NCBI GenBank assembly: GCA_037127255.1
Contig: JBANSL010000020.1
Span: 49,637,098 to 49,701,097, forward strand
Source: Persicaria tinctoria
Taxonomy: Eukaryota > Streptophyta > Magnoliopsida > Caryophyllales > Polygonaceae
Reading direction: 5' to 3'
DNA: 64,000 nt
This document shows, one piece after another, positions 21,732 to 33,112 of the stretch. A model generated the notes under the pieces. The model searched no databases. It saw only the letters and a program-made list of their open reading frames with translations, and had not been told where the DNA came from. The stretch's first letter is position 1. The number at the start of each line of letters is the position of its first letter. The position numbers and the translations under genes are program-made.

Positions 21732-22423
21732 CATTCCCAATTCCCATTTCCAACCATTCCAGTGGGAGGAATTGGGCTAGGGATTTTAACCGGTGCTCCG
21801 AATCTGTGTCAATGGAGGTCTCATTTCATGGTGGTGGTGTTCCTGTTTCTCTCAGAGTTCAAACTGATGAAGGAGAGGAGAGAGTGGAAGGCCCTGCAGA
21901 TGGAGAGAGGGTAGGGTTAGGAAGGGGTGATGAATGCAGTGATGTTAACGGGGAAATAGGTATGCGGTATATGGGAAAGCTGCTGACGTCATGCTATGTA
22001 GCTAACGGAGTTACTAAATTTGCTATGCTGCTAACGGAGTTAATAATTTGCTAACGGAGTTACTGAATTTACAGTTTGTTGAGCAAACAATTAACGGAGC
22101 AAGTTTAGCGTTGGTAACGGAGTTGTGTTCTCTCTTTTTCTTTTTCTTTTTTTTTTAAATTATTAATGCCGGTGAGTTAAGGGCACCAACCGGATTTAGC
22201 TACTACTAACTTTCCATTAAATAAGAATACTCATAGTAACATTGTAACAACCACCAAAAATAAAAAATTTAATAAGACAAATTTAAATTAATTTACTTAA
22301 CTTAGATTATGAACGGTGCCCTATATTTTTTATTTATTCATATGAAAACTTTTTTAAAAATTGATATTTTGTAAAAAACAAATAGCTTCTAGAAAACTAT
22401 ATTGGAAGTAAAAAGAAATCAAA
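21732..22423. other. GT14 upstream region and AT-rich flank
   Basis: About 21740-21960 is GC-moderate and may hold the GT14 5' UTR or promoter (minus strand). At 22000-22130 the word GCTAACGGAGTTA(C/A)T recurs at least three times as short direct repeats. The remainder is AT-rich with no gene. Confidence 0.5.
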
Positions 22424-23560
22424 TCTATATAAAATACTAAAACAGAGGCCGTTGGAGCGACCTCGTGGCCACGGAATTTTCTGGATTAAACGGGATTATT
22501 TTTGCCTGCGTGGCATTTTCTGGATTAAAGCGATATTATATTTTTGGGTCACACCAATTAATAATCCAATATAGTTAGCTAAAAACTTATCTTTTTACAT
22601 AATTTATTCAATATAACCTTATACCTTATATTTTAATTAGATTATGTGATTAAGATATTTATCCGTTTAACAAAATATATGTTTCAGATAAGATTTTACA
22701 AAATTGAATTCAATATCAATTGTTCCCTTGAAAACAAAGATCCGATTTTAGATTAATTAGCCCATTTTCAAATTCCCTAACAAAATTTTATCTAATATCT
22801 AAATACCTATATTTACTAATTTTGATGGATTATATATTATAAAAGTTACGAAGATAGGAAGATGTCTATATTATATAACCTTATCACGTAGATATGAAGA
22901 GTATTTTTTTAAAGCCCTATCTCAAATTCTCAACTTTTAACCCTATAAATATCACCTAATTTACATCCAATTCAATATACATACAACTACAATATATTTT
23001 TTAGTCTTCTTCTTTTCATTTGTTTACGTGTTTCTCCTCTAACTAATTTGATCAATATAGCTATATAATTTTTGAATTGTATGCTCTTTGATTTGTAGGT
23101 GTTCGTATTGCCATGCTTTTCATTTTGGAGTGAGTATAATGTAAGACTCCGGGGACTAAAGAAGCTCTAATCCCTGAGACTCGGAATGTATACATGTATA
23201 CCGGTGGCAGGAGCATGGTATAAGTGTTATTTCAAGCATTTTCTAATTAGTTACTCCTTTTATTTTAAGATGTGCCTACTTTTAACATATATGTCCTTTT
23301 ATTTTTTGCAGCGCGCCCAAGACAATATTTTGGAATTTGAGATAAATTAAGTTGATTGAGGGACATTGATGAAGAGTATTGGATATCATTAGCATAAGTA
23401 AGAATTTACATTGCCAATAGTATGCCCTTAATTGAGTACAACTGAGTATTATTATTTATTTAGAGCTCATGTAAAATAGATTGATGAGTCAAACGTCTTA
23501 ATAAAATTTGTATATTAATGAAATGCTTTAATATTTGTATATGTTTTTAATATCAAATGC

Positions 23561-23562
<2 letters not shown>

Positions 23563-23629
<67 letters not shown>
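23563..23629. repeat. (AT)n microsatellite
   Basis: About 33 uninterrupted AT dinucleotides inside the Helitron-like region. Confidence 0.97.
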
Positions 23630-23633
<4 letters not shown>

Positions 23634-24167
23634 TCACAAAAGTGTAGGTAGTTAAATTTTATTTCATTTAAAAATATTTAGTGGTTCATATTGGTAGTTA
23701 CGAGTATTAGTTAAGGTATCAAGTTTAATATAGTAGAAAACATATTTTATACATTGTTTTTAATGTCAAATGCATTAATATTAAAAAAATTATCTTTCAA
23801 CCTATATTATAAAAGAAATCTATATACAATATATAATAGCGGATTCAAATCCGATAACTATCTAATATAAAAAAATATATTTATATATAGACTGTTAGTG
23901 GTATCATATCTTATCAAATATAATGGACAAATATAATGGAGCGTAACTAATTAATACATGATACAATTTCTTCTTTACATTTCTATAACAATTTGTACCA
24001 AATGGAGGAATAAACTAATTAATAGGGCCTAGAAAAAACAAGGGCATGATCAACCTGCGAGATTCTAAGAAGTTTTTAACTTAATAATTTATCTTTTTTA
24101 GATGAAATTAAATATATTTGTATAAATATTTAACCTTATATCTAAGTAGAAAATCTATCTATAATGG

Positions 24168-24169
<2 letters not shown>

Positions 24170-24236
<67 letters not shown>
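24170..24236. repeat. (AT)n microsatellite
   Basis: About 33 AT dinucleotides, followed by a degenerate CTAT/ATCT stretch up to the 5' Helitron-like end at 24280. Confidence 0.97.
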
Positions 24237-24239
<3 letters not shown>

Positions 24240-24548
24240 TAATATTATAAATCTATATATCTATCTATCTATATCCATATCTATATAAAATACTAAAGCA
24301 GAGGCCAGACCTCTGGTGTGATTTCGCGTCCATAAAATTTTCTGGATTAATACTAAAACATGAAATTTTCTTGATTAAAATAAGATTATTTTTACTTATG
24401 TGTCATATTCTGGATTAGAGTGATATTATATTTTTGGATCACCTCAATTAATAAGTCAATATAAGTAGTAAAAAGACTTATCTTTTTAATCAAATAATCT
24501 ATCCAATATAACCTTATATCTTAATTATGTTTTTTTTATTATAAATAT

Positions 24549-24752
24549 TCAACGTTCATTTGCCGAATTTTGATTTTGCATTGCAACCGTGGGGCACAAT
24601 CCCCTTTGGAATTCATCTGAATTCGGTGCCTGCGGCTCTAATTTTGCTTCCGTTGATTGACATTCAACAATGTCTTTGATATTCATAAGATTTGTAACTC
24701 CATTTTCTAAAGAGTGCAGCTTGGTATGATTGTCAGATGATCGTAATTTCAT
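24549..24752 (-). CDS. Unrecognised 67-codon open frame inside the Helitron-like region
   Basis: Begins with ATG and has more balanced base composition than its very AT-rich surroundings. The product is hydrophilic with no motif I recognise. Helitrons often carry captured gene fragments, so it could be an exon remnant. It could equally be chance. Confidence 0.2.
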   Translation of the reverse strand: MKLRSSDNHTKLHSLENGVTNLMNIKDIVECQSTEAKLEPQAPNSDEFQRGLCPTVAMQNQNSANER

Positions 24753-26501
24753 TGTAGGTTTAGAAGTTAGGTTCTTTTTATATTAATTTTTTCTTAGATT
24801 TTGTAGTTTAGATTGATTTTTATATATCTTTAGTATAAAAGTAGTTATGACTGATTTGTTTCTTTTAAATAAATCTTATTTATGTTTTCTCTACATTTTT
24901 TGTGAAAGATTTCTAAATAAAGACTAATTAAATATTTAAACTCCAAAGATGATATTATTCATACCGGCAATTATACTCTAATTTTGAGCAATTTGACATA
25001 CGGCGTATAATCTATCTATCTACTACCATCTATGTAACTAAATTTAATTAATTTATGCTAAAACAATAGTGAATTGAAATATATCATGATGATTACGTAT
25101 TTTGGTATAGTATTATCTAGATATAGCCACATAGGTTTAGAGATATATCATGATTAGCTTTTTATGTTAATTTTATACAGTAAGCTTTAAAAATATTACC
25201 TATCATCTTTTCTAGATATCTATATATCTATATATATCTATTCTAAAATACTAAAAAAAAGGTCTGAAATGGCCACTGGTGCGATTCACATACGTGATAT
25301 TTCTAGATTAAAATGGTGTTATTTTTTCGTACGTGTCATATTTTGAATTAAAATGGTGTTATCTTATTTTTTTATTTGATCCATCTTATATCTATCCAAT
25401 ATTTGGTTCATTATTAATAAACCGATATAATTTTGTCATCTCAATTAATGAGTTAGAAAACTTATCTTTTTAGATCAAATAATCTATTCAATATTTGGTC
25501 AATTATCCTACGTTTTAGATCGAATTTTAGTTTATTGTAACCAGAGACCTGAAATGGCCTTTGGTGTGATTTCACATATGTGGAATTTTCTGGATTAAAA
25601 CGAGATTATTTTTTGCTGAAATAGCAGTTCTTAATCAATAAATATGCTATAAAATTCACGTTAAAAAATTAGACTATAAAATTTTCAATTCAGAAAATAT
25701 CACTTGAACTCATAACTCATATTAGAATGATTTTATTTTTATAAATTATAAAGTAAGCCTTATTAGTTAATTAATTAATTAATCATATATGATCAATCAC
25801 CAATCTAATTTCTAATAAAAATATATATTATCCATTGAAAACAATAAGATTAAATTTGAATAATATTTTATCCAAAAATATTTGAACTTTTATAGTAACA
25901 ATCTAAATTTAATATTAATGTCATTTAAAATTAATTGTCAAATTTATCAATAGATTTTGTTTTAAAAAAAAACATACGAGAATATAATAGTAAAAAAAAT
26001 TTAACATGCCGTGCAAGAGCACGGGTAACATATACTAGTATATCTAATATCAATCTTCTATATACATATGTGACGGCGCGTGAGTGCATCTTGCAGAGCT
26101 TTCTCTCACCAGAAAGAAAATCTAATAAAAATAATTATTTTATTTCACCATTAAGGTTGTGTTTTCTTCTCTCTCCCCCAACACCACCCCCACCCTCATT
26201 TAGTAGGTCCACCTCCTCTCCATCCCCTACCTCCCCTCACCAAGATAGCTTTTTCTCCCCTATCTCCACCCCATTTCAGCCACCTCCACCCCCCTCCACC
26301 TCTTAAAAAAGCCTTCAGAAAACAGGCCCTAACTCATACAATTGGATATATAGATGGAAGGATATATAGATGGAATATCTTATAAAAGGAAAAAAAAAAC
26401 TATATTAATACAACACAATCCATCCACGCTAGCATAGATATTTTAGTAAACTAATGTAATAAATATATTTTACATATTTAATAAAAAAAAATATCTATAT
26501 A

Positions 26502-26711
26502 TCTATATAATACCTTAAATTAGAAGATTTTGCTGATGTGTCATCTTCTCTTGATTTTAGTTAATTCAACAAATCCCTTATTTTCAATTTTTTTATTTTT
26601 CCCCTCTCCTACATTTAATTATTATTTCCTTTAATTATTATTTTTATTCTTTCATTTATCTTTTTCAATCAATCACATTCTTTCTTATATTTTCAACATA
26701 TTTGTTAACTA
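26502..26711 (+). mobile_element. 5' part of a Helitron-like element, family 2 (truncated copy)
   Basis: Starts A|TCTATATAATACC and is followed by a second copy of the same 5' sequence at 26712. The two copies align for over 80 bp (TTAAATTAGAAGA, GTGTCATCTT). The text ending this copy (TCTTATATTTTCAACATA then TTTGTTAACTA) reappears at 34389-34430 on the far side of a large insertion. Confidence 0.6.
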
Positions 26712-27089
26712 TCTATATAATACCTTAAATTAGAAGACTTTGCTGACGTGTCATCTTTTGATCTTCTCTTGATTTTAGCTAATTCAAAAAATCCCCTATT
26801 TTCTACTACGTATTTTTTTTTATCCCCCCCCCCCCTTTCATGCTATGACAAACGCTCTCTTTAAGAGTCTTTCCAAAAACCCACGCCGCCCTCTCCATCC
26901 TCCTCTTTCGGCGGATGAACTATCACTCTGACAAATCTCCTCTATCTGGTTGACTACTCTCCTCCTCGTCTCTCTCTTCAGTGCTTTCCCTCGTCCATCC
27001 ATGACGGTGGGCTAGGTGGTCCGAGCAACGAACGCCATCTCCGGCCAAACCTCTCTCTTCGGAGAGAGCCCCAAATCTCTCTTCGGAGA

Positions 27090-28102
27090 TGATATAGGGT
27101 TAGCCGTAGGATGGCCCGATCTTCGACAATCAAGACTCAAAGATAAGAACGGAAGCAAAAGACTCAAGAAACTCAAACAATGACTCGATATCGACAAAGG
27201 ACAAATAAAACGCAGCAACTATGAACTCGAAATTAACAATAAGAAAGACCGATAGAAGGGTGATTCGAACTAAAGTAGAACGAGATAAAGACCCTAGACC
27301 TCCTAAGAGGGTAGGAACCAAGTATCAACGACTACATAGCCCGCCTCTACAACCTTACACAACCAAGCGGACAACTTGAAAGCACAAGGAGGGGACTTGT
27401 GATTACCAGGATCACCAAGCTTTCGCGAGGTTGATGAACTCAAAGCAAACCAAGCAAGATCAATAACCAATTTGCAATCGATGAGCAACGCTTTGAATCG
27501 ATTGACTTTCTCACAGACGTGTTTCACACAAAAGTGTATTTTTTCTTAAGATAAATAACGTCTGTTTGACAATGGAAGAATCGGCCTCTTATAACCCTAA
27601 GGAGGCTGATTTCTTAAAGAAATAATAAATAAAAGAAATAATTAAAATAACCTCTAAATTTCCTAAAATAACTTAAATAAAGAAGGTCTCTAAAAATAGC
27701 AACAAAGAAAATTCCAACACTTAACAAATTCCCGTCTAAAACAGTGACAACATCAAAGAATGTGATTTTCGGTCAAGCTCTAAGTCGAATCTGGAAAAAC
27801 CTTCAACAACAAAGTTGTAGATCTCTTCATCCTCGTTCCGACAAGGTATGGCACGATCTAATCTGATTAATATTGACTCCTTACGACTCATTTTATTGAG
27901 ACGTCGAAAAGCTATCAAAATTCTGAACTAATCTAAAAACGTCAATAACCAAGCTTGCACCTTTGGATCTTTCTCCCATGGTGGAGTCTTCTTCTTCCTC
28001 TTGAGGATGACATCATTCTCATGAGCTCGAATCATAGGTCCATCCCCAAGTATAGATGTGTCCGAAGGTGTCTTGGATGGTGTCTTGGATGGTCTCGCAT
28101 CA
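27090..28102 (-). repeat. 3' LTR of the non-autonomous gypsy element
   Basis: 1,013-bp direct repeat of 32100-33112, ending GGTCTCGCATCA. Confidence 0.9.
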
Positions 28103-28321
28103 ATCTCCCTTTCTTGAAAAGGATTCGTCCTCGAATCCAAGGTCGCATATGATTCCGCAAAGGCATCCACACGAGCTCCTGGATCGAAAACCTCATGCCC
28201 ATGGAAACTCGTCTCAAGACCGATTGATGTAGGGATTGACCACTCCTTGATGGTTTTGATCTCAGCTTCGGCAACTTGTAGGCCAATAGAGCTCTCTACA
28301 CAATCAACAAAAGAAACTTGA
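28103..28321 (-). pseudogene. Remnant of gypsy pol: RT fragment joined to polyprotein C-terminus
   Basis: On the minus strand an open stretch contains AEIKTIKEWSIPTS followed by SFHGH, resembling the RT/RNase H junction of plant gypsy elements (EIKAIKEWPTP...SFHG). It runs directly into DSRTNPFQERE, typical of the polyprotein C-terminus. RNase H and integrase between them are deleted. It continues the Gag frame region across the CACTA insertion at 28325-30253. Confidence 0.65.
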
Positions 28322-28324
28322 TTA

Positions 28325-30253
28325 CACTAGTACAAATTTGTAGATTAACGACACAAAATTTAAAGCGGTTTAAAAAAAACGCTGTTAATTAAAATTTCGC
28401 ACAACGCTTTATAAAATAACCGCTAAGAACATTTTTTTAACAGCGCTTCATTCCAAAAAGCGTTGTCACAATTGGGAAGGATAGCGGTTTTTAAGTAAAA
28501 GCGCTGTTAATGTTTAAGGACAATATTTTTTAACAGCGTTTTATGCCAAAAAGCGTTGCCCCGACCAATTGGGAAGGATAGCGATTTTCAAGTAAAAATG
28601 TTGTTAATGTTTAATTTTAGTCTTAAAAAAACCCTAACTCCCTCTTTATATCTCACCAAGCACGTACTGCCTCCATTAACTCCTTTGTCTCACAGTCACC
28701 GCCTCTAACTCCCTCTTTGATCTCAAGTTCTCCATGTCGATTGCTAAAGTCGGATCTATAGCCGTGTTGCAAGGTCATGAAGAGCGGTGGATTGAGGATT
28801 GAAGAGTGGCTATTAGGAGTCGCCTTCCTCACCCACCGACGCCTCGAACGAGCTCGCAACTGCCTCCATGTCGGGTACGAATTCCGCCAGAACATAGTTG
28901 AGATACGTCGAAAGCTCGCCGCAGGGCAATGGCGGACCTAGGGGGTCCTAGGGGGTCACGTGTCCCCCTCCTCATCCGAAAAATTACCTAGGTGTATTCT
29001 CCTCGTCGATAGCTTCGCTTTGATATATAATACGACATAATCCGATATCTGAGTAAAAAGTTATGAATGTTTGAAAATTACAACAGTATTAATCACTTTA
29101 GTTTTATTTCAATATACTATAATACTTTAATATTTTACTTTAATTGACATTCACATATTATAATTCATCTCGAGAGCTTCGAAACCATAGGTTATATTAC
29201 TTATTTTGAGAATATGGTAAGAAGTTACGCAAGTTTAAATTTTTTTATATCTAGTGATACATTATTACATGTTAATAATGCAATTTTTATTTATTGCGTT
29301 TTATATCTTTATTTTTCGTTTTTTATCCTTATTTTCGTATTATATATTTGTAGTATTTTCGAAACCATAGGTTGACACTAGTTTGTACTATCGATCACGT
29401 TGTGTTTTGCGATTTTTTTCTCGATCTTATTGTCGATTACTATGGTGACCCCCCGCTAAAAACTTTCTGGGTCCGCCACTGCCGCAGGGAGATCGCTGCA
29501 AGCAACTGCATCTAGGCCGGGTACGACTTTCTCCATAACATAGTCCAGGCCAATGCCAGGGACTCGCCGCAACGCAAGTCGAGATCCATCTTCAACCTAA
29601 TGGTGCCATCAACAACATCTTCGATCTATTGATTTCGAAATTGCCAGATCCACCAGACCTGTTCTTGTTTTTTAGGCGTTTCAATATAGTTCTATGAGTT
29701 TTTAGGCTTTTCAACTCTATGAGTTTATATCCACCAGATCCGTTCTTGTTCAGTAGATTTTGATTTTTATGTAGGTCTTGTGTGCTGTGTAGTTTCTATT
29801 CAATTTCAGATTATTTTTTTCAAGTTTAATGTACTATGTAACTTCTAATTTGATTAATAAATGACTTTAGGTGTTTTAAGGTTCAGTGTAATTTTTCTTG
29901 TATTATTCTAGTGTTTTGAATTTTTTTAATGTCGAGTTTATGAATAAACGTGGATCTGGAAGTGAAGGAACTCAAGGAAGTGGTGTAGATTTGAAATGAG
30001 ATGGTAATGGGGACAGGGGTGTAATGGTCATGGGTATTTAAATTGCCAAAAATGGGTGAGTGGATGGTATCGCTTTTTTTTTAAAATGAATTTTAACAGC
30101 GTTTGTTTCAAAAAACGCTTTCCTTCTGTTTGACAACAGCGCTTTTGAAAGACCGCTTTGAATAATGTTCTCAGCGCTCCAGTTAACAGCGCACTGAAAA
30201 CCGCTATCCTTCTCAATAAAAAACCGCTCTTAATATGCTTTTTTGTACTAGTG
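28325..30253. mobile_element. Non-autonomous CACTA (En/Spm) element (1,929 bp) inside the LTR element
   Basis: Terminal inverted repeats CACTAGTACAAA at both ends and a 3-bp target duplication TTA (28322-28324 and 30254-30256). Subterminal regions repeat motifs such as AAAGCGGTTT and AACAGCGCTT in both orientations, as expected for transposase binding. It contains a nested hAT element. No transposase coding; a captured-gene-like stretch at 28640-28925 and 29490-29680 is unidentified. Confidence 0.93.
28927..29481. mobile_element. hAT-type non-autonomous element, copy 2 (555 bp), nested in the CACTA
   Basis: Exact 8-bp target duplication CCGCAGGG (28919-28926 and 29482-29489). Terminal inverted repeats: left CAATGGCGGACC, right (reverse complement) CAGTGGCGGACC. 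Interior is homologous to 16312-16999. Confidence 0.94.
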
Positions 30254-30921
30254 TTAGTGCACAATTTATAATTCATATCATCTTCAAAATGTTCTAACTC
30301 AATATGCACTATAGGTTGTTCATTTATCTCTATGTTTCCATCAATGACTAGCAAGTTGTTATCCTTTTTCAAGGCTGAATTTCCAATTAATTCAAGGCTA
30401 GCAATATTAGAACAATCTTCACCATCAATGATCATATTAGAAACATTGTCGTTTTCTAAGCATTTAGTATGACACAAATCGTCTATTTGATTATCATCAC
30501 AAGGCATAGGCTGAACACTTAAAAATTTATTAACAATCAAAGAATCATCATGCTCATATTCAATGCAATCATCTTTAGAGTGAAGTAAACTAAGATCTTG
30601 ATCATTACTAACATGCTCAACATTTTCACCACTAGAATTTTCAGATCCATTTTTGCCTAGGTGAGTAATCATGAAAGTTTTCTTATTTGGGCAATTCTTC
30701 ATAACATGTCCACTGCCTTGGCATATAAAGCAAGGAATGTACATAGGTTTAAGAGTAGAAGAGTTAGGATTACTCCATTTAGGGCCAGTAGATGCCTCAG
30801 AAGAATGTCGTGCCTCTACTGCCGTCAATCTTTCATTTATCCGTACCAATTTCTCATTCATGGCTTCCAACTGTTTGATCATCTCAACTCCAGTAATCAT
30901 GTTGTTGCCCTGGTTAGACAT
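30254..30921 (-). pseudogene. Gag-like ORF of the non-autonomous gypsy element, cut by the CACTA insertion
   Basis: Starts at the ATG 30919-30921 (MSNQGNNMITGVEMI). It has a predicted coiled coil near residues 15-40 and a CCHC knuckle CFICQGSGHVMKNC, then an acidic low-complexity tail. The frame is interrupted where the CACTA element enters at 30253; its short extension beyond that is transposon sequence. Gag-only elements of this kind (TR-GAG) depend on autonomous relatives; that dependence is inferred. Confidence 0.75.
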
Positions 30922-32099
30922 GGCAAATAAAGACAAACAAAGAACTATGTGACAATTAGTAAAAATATAAACAATCTCACAAGTGTTTCGCTCACACTCT
31001 TTTCGCTAATTGGTATGACAAGCTTGTTGGGGCAATCCGCCTTGGGCAAATCAACACTCAAGCAAGAACTTAACAATGCAGGCAAAGAGATCAAGAGAAT
31101 GGGCAAAACAAGACAACCGAAAAAATCCAACATAAGCAAGGTATCGACTCGGTACCTATGGGTTTCGACTGGGTATGAGTGAGTTTCGACTCGATATGAC
31201 CAGGGATGTACTCGATAATGGAGAGAAAACAAAGGAAAATAAGGAAAAGAAAAAAAAAACTTGAAACTTTTACCTCTTTTGATTCAAACCTTTAGCAAGG
31301 ACGTTGTAGTTGCAAGGTAGGGCTTAAAAAAAAAATTGTGTTTAGGAGGTATGTGTTTAAGGCTTTTTTTCGAGTGGGGCTATGAAAATTCACCAAAATT
31401 GGTCCTTGAAACTTCTTGCACTAGACTCGACAATCCCTTTTTTTTAAGCTACTTTTGCCCCTAGTGAATTTTATCCTCCTAGGTCAAAGCTTGAATGTAT
31501 ATTTTATTTTTGTTTTATTTTTGACAATTTCAGACTGTTTTTTTTTTTTACTAATCCAAGAAACTAAAAACTAGAATGAAGGACTCGAAACTATAGGTTA
31601 ATGGTGAAAGAAAATAAAATTTGTAGCCCTTATGAAATATATATAGATGAAATATGGCTATCTTTGGTAAGTAGATCTATGAAAGCCTTTGTATAATTTA
31701 TGATAGATAAAACAATTATATCTACCAAAAAAAAAAATTTAGAATTTAAATTAGGCAATCAAATAGATAGATCTAGGATAGAACAAGATAGAAAGCAACA
31801 ACCAACTAGGGTTTCTTGTAGACAAAAATGGCGCCGATTAAGGTGAAGGAAGAAAGTCGATGTCGACTACTCCAAAGGCTGAGATCGGCCACTCTTGGTG
31901 AAGGTCTCGGTTGGCTTGGTGTTTAGGGCTAAGCAACCACAACCATCACAAACAAGAAAAAGGTTAATGCAATCAAAATTAAAGATTCAAGAAGTAAAGA
32001 CCAAGAACAAAACAAAAAGACTCTATTTTGTAGTTTTTGTGTTTAGGAAAACAAAAGACACAACTTTTGATGTCGGAAACCAAAGCTCTGATGCCAATT
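30922..32099 (-). other. Untranslated leader of the non-autonomous gypsy element
   Basis: Between the Gag ATG and the primer-binding site (32085-32096). It contains a short repeated word (TTTCGACT..GTATGAG at about 31140-31200) and oligo-A/T runs. No coding recognised. Confidence 0.6.
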
Positions 32100-33112
32100 T
32101 GATACGGGGTTAGCCGCAGGATGGCCTGATCTTCGACAATCAAGACTCAAAGACAAGAACGGATGCAAAAGACTCAAGAAACTCAAACAATGACTCGATA
32201 TCGACAAAGGACAAACAAAACGCAGCAACTATGAACTCGAAATTAACAATAAGAAACACCGATATAAGGGTGATTCGAACTAAGTTAGAACGAGATAAAG
32301 ACCCCAGGCCTCCTAAGAGGGTAGGAACCAAGTATCAACGACTACAAAGCCCGCCTCTACAACCTTACACAACCAAGCGGACAACTTGGAGGCACAAGGA
32401 GGGGACTTGTGATTACCAGGATCACCAAGCTCTCGCGAGGTTGTTGAACTCAAAGCAAACCAAGCAAGATTAAGAACCAATTTGCATTCGATGAGCAACG
32501 CATCGAATCGATTGACTTTTTCACAGATGTGTTTCACACAAAACTGTATTTTTTCTTAAGATAAATAACGTCCGTTTGACAATGGAAGAATCCGCCTCTT
32601 ATAACCCTAAGGAGGCTGATTTCTTAAAGAAATAATAAATAAAATGAATAATTAAAATAACCTCTAAATTTCCTAAAATAGCTTAAAGAAAGAAGGTCTC
32701 TAAAAATAGCAACAAAGAAAATTCCAACACTTAACAAACTCCCGTCTAAAACAATGACAGCATCAAAGAATGTGATTTTCGGTCAAGCTCTAGGTCGAAT
32801 CTGGAAAACACTTCAACATAAAAGTTGTAGCTTTCTTCATCCTCGTTCCGACAAGGTATGGCACGATCCCATCCGATTAATATTGACTCCGTATGACTCA
32901 TTTTATTGAGACGTCGAAAAGCTGTCAAAATTCTGAACTAATCTAAAAACGTCAATAAACAAGCTTGCACCTTTGGACATTTCTCCCATGGTGGAGCCTT
33001 CTTCTTCCTCTTGAGGATGACATCATTCTCACGAGCTCGAATCATAGATCCATCCTAAAGTATAGATGTGTCCGAAGGTATCTTGGATGGTGTCTTGGAT
33101 GGTCCCGCATCA
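32100..33112 (-). repeat. 5' LTR of the non-autonomous gypsy element
   Basis: 1,013-bp direct repeat of 27090-28102, starting TGATACGGGG and ending GGTCCCGCATCA. The primer-binding site lies just outside its left edge. Confidence 0.9.

Larger units (their letters stand above)
22424..26038 (+). mobile_element. Helitron-like cluster: several 5' ends, one 3' end
   Basis: 5' termini of the form A|TCTATATAAAATACTAAA occur at 22424 and 24280, with a variant TCTATTCTAAAATAC at 25237. Each is followed by similar text (CAGAGGCC..., GGAATTTTCTGGATTAAA). A 3' terminus at 26038 has the hairpin CCGTGC-AAGA-GCACGG (26009-26024), a short AT spacer and terminal CTAG followed by T. This is the classical Helitron architecture (A-TC...CTAG-T, 3' hairpin, no target duplication). 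Nested or tandem insertions at related 5' ends, or alternative 5' use, would explain it. No Rep/helicase coding seen, so non-autonomous. Confidence 0.7.
27090..33112 (-). mobile_element. Non-autonomous gypsy-derived LTR retrotransposon (6,023 bp incl. nested insertions)
   Basis: Two 1,013-bp direct repeats (27090-28102 and 32100-33112) begin TGATA and end GCATCA on the plus strand. The minus-strand primer-binding site (TGGCATCAGAGC, initiator-Met type) is at 32085-32096 with a 3-nt gap to the LTR. A purine tract (minus AAGAAAGGGAGAT) abuts the left LTR. Possible 5-bp target duplication GGAGA/GAAGA with one mismatch. The interior codes only a Gag piece and a short RT/C-terminal scrap. LTR divergence is about 4-5% over the first third I compared, so it is older than the element in BSL. 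Confidence 0.9.

Noticed and set aside
20842..21740. Long open frames on the plus strand and another minus frame over the GT14 gene (171, 139 and 215 codons)
   Set aside because: They are out-of-frame shadows of the GC-rich, repeat-rich 5' half of the GT14 coding region, and their products are low-complexity Ser/Pro or Arg/Glu text.
25935..26306. 123-codon open frame ending in Pro/Ser-rich text
   Set aside because: Overlaps the Helitron-like 3' terminus and a CT-rich low-complexity tract; no homology seen.
26824..26835. 12-base poly-C run
   Set aside because: A simple homopolymer at a junction; possibly real, possibly sequencing-prone; no function inferred.
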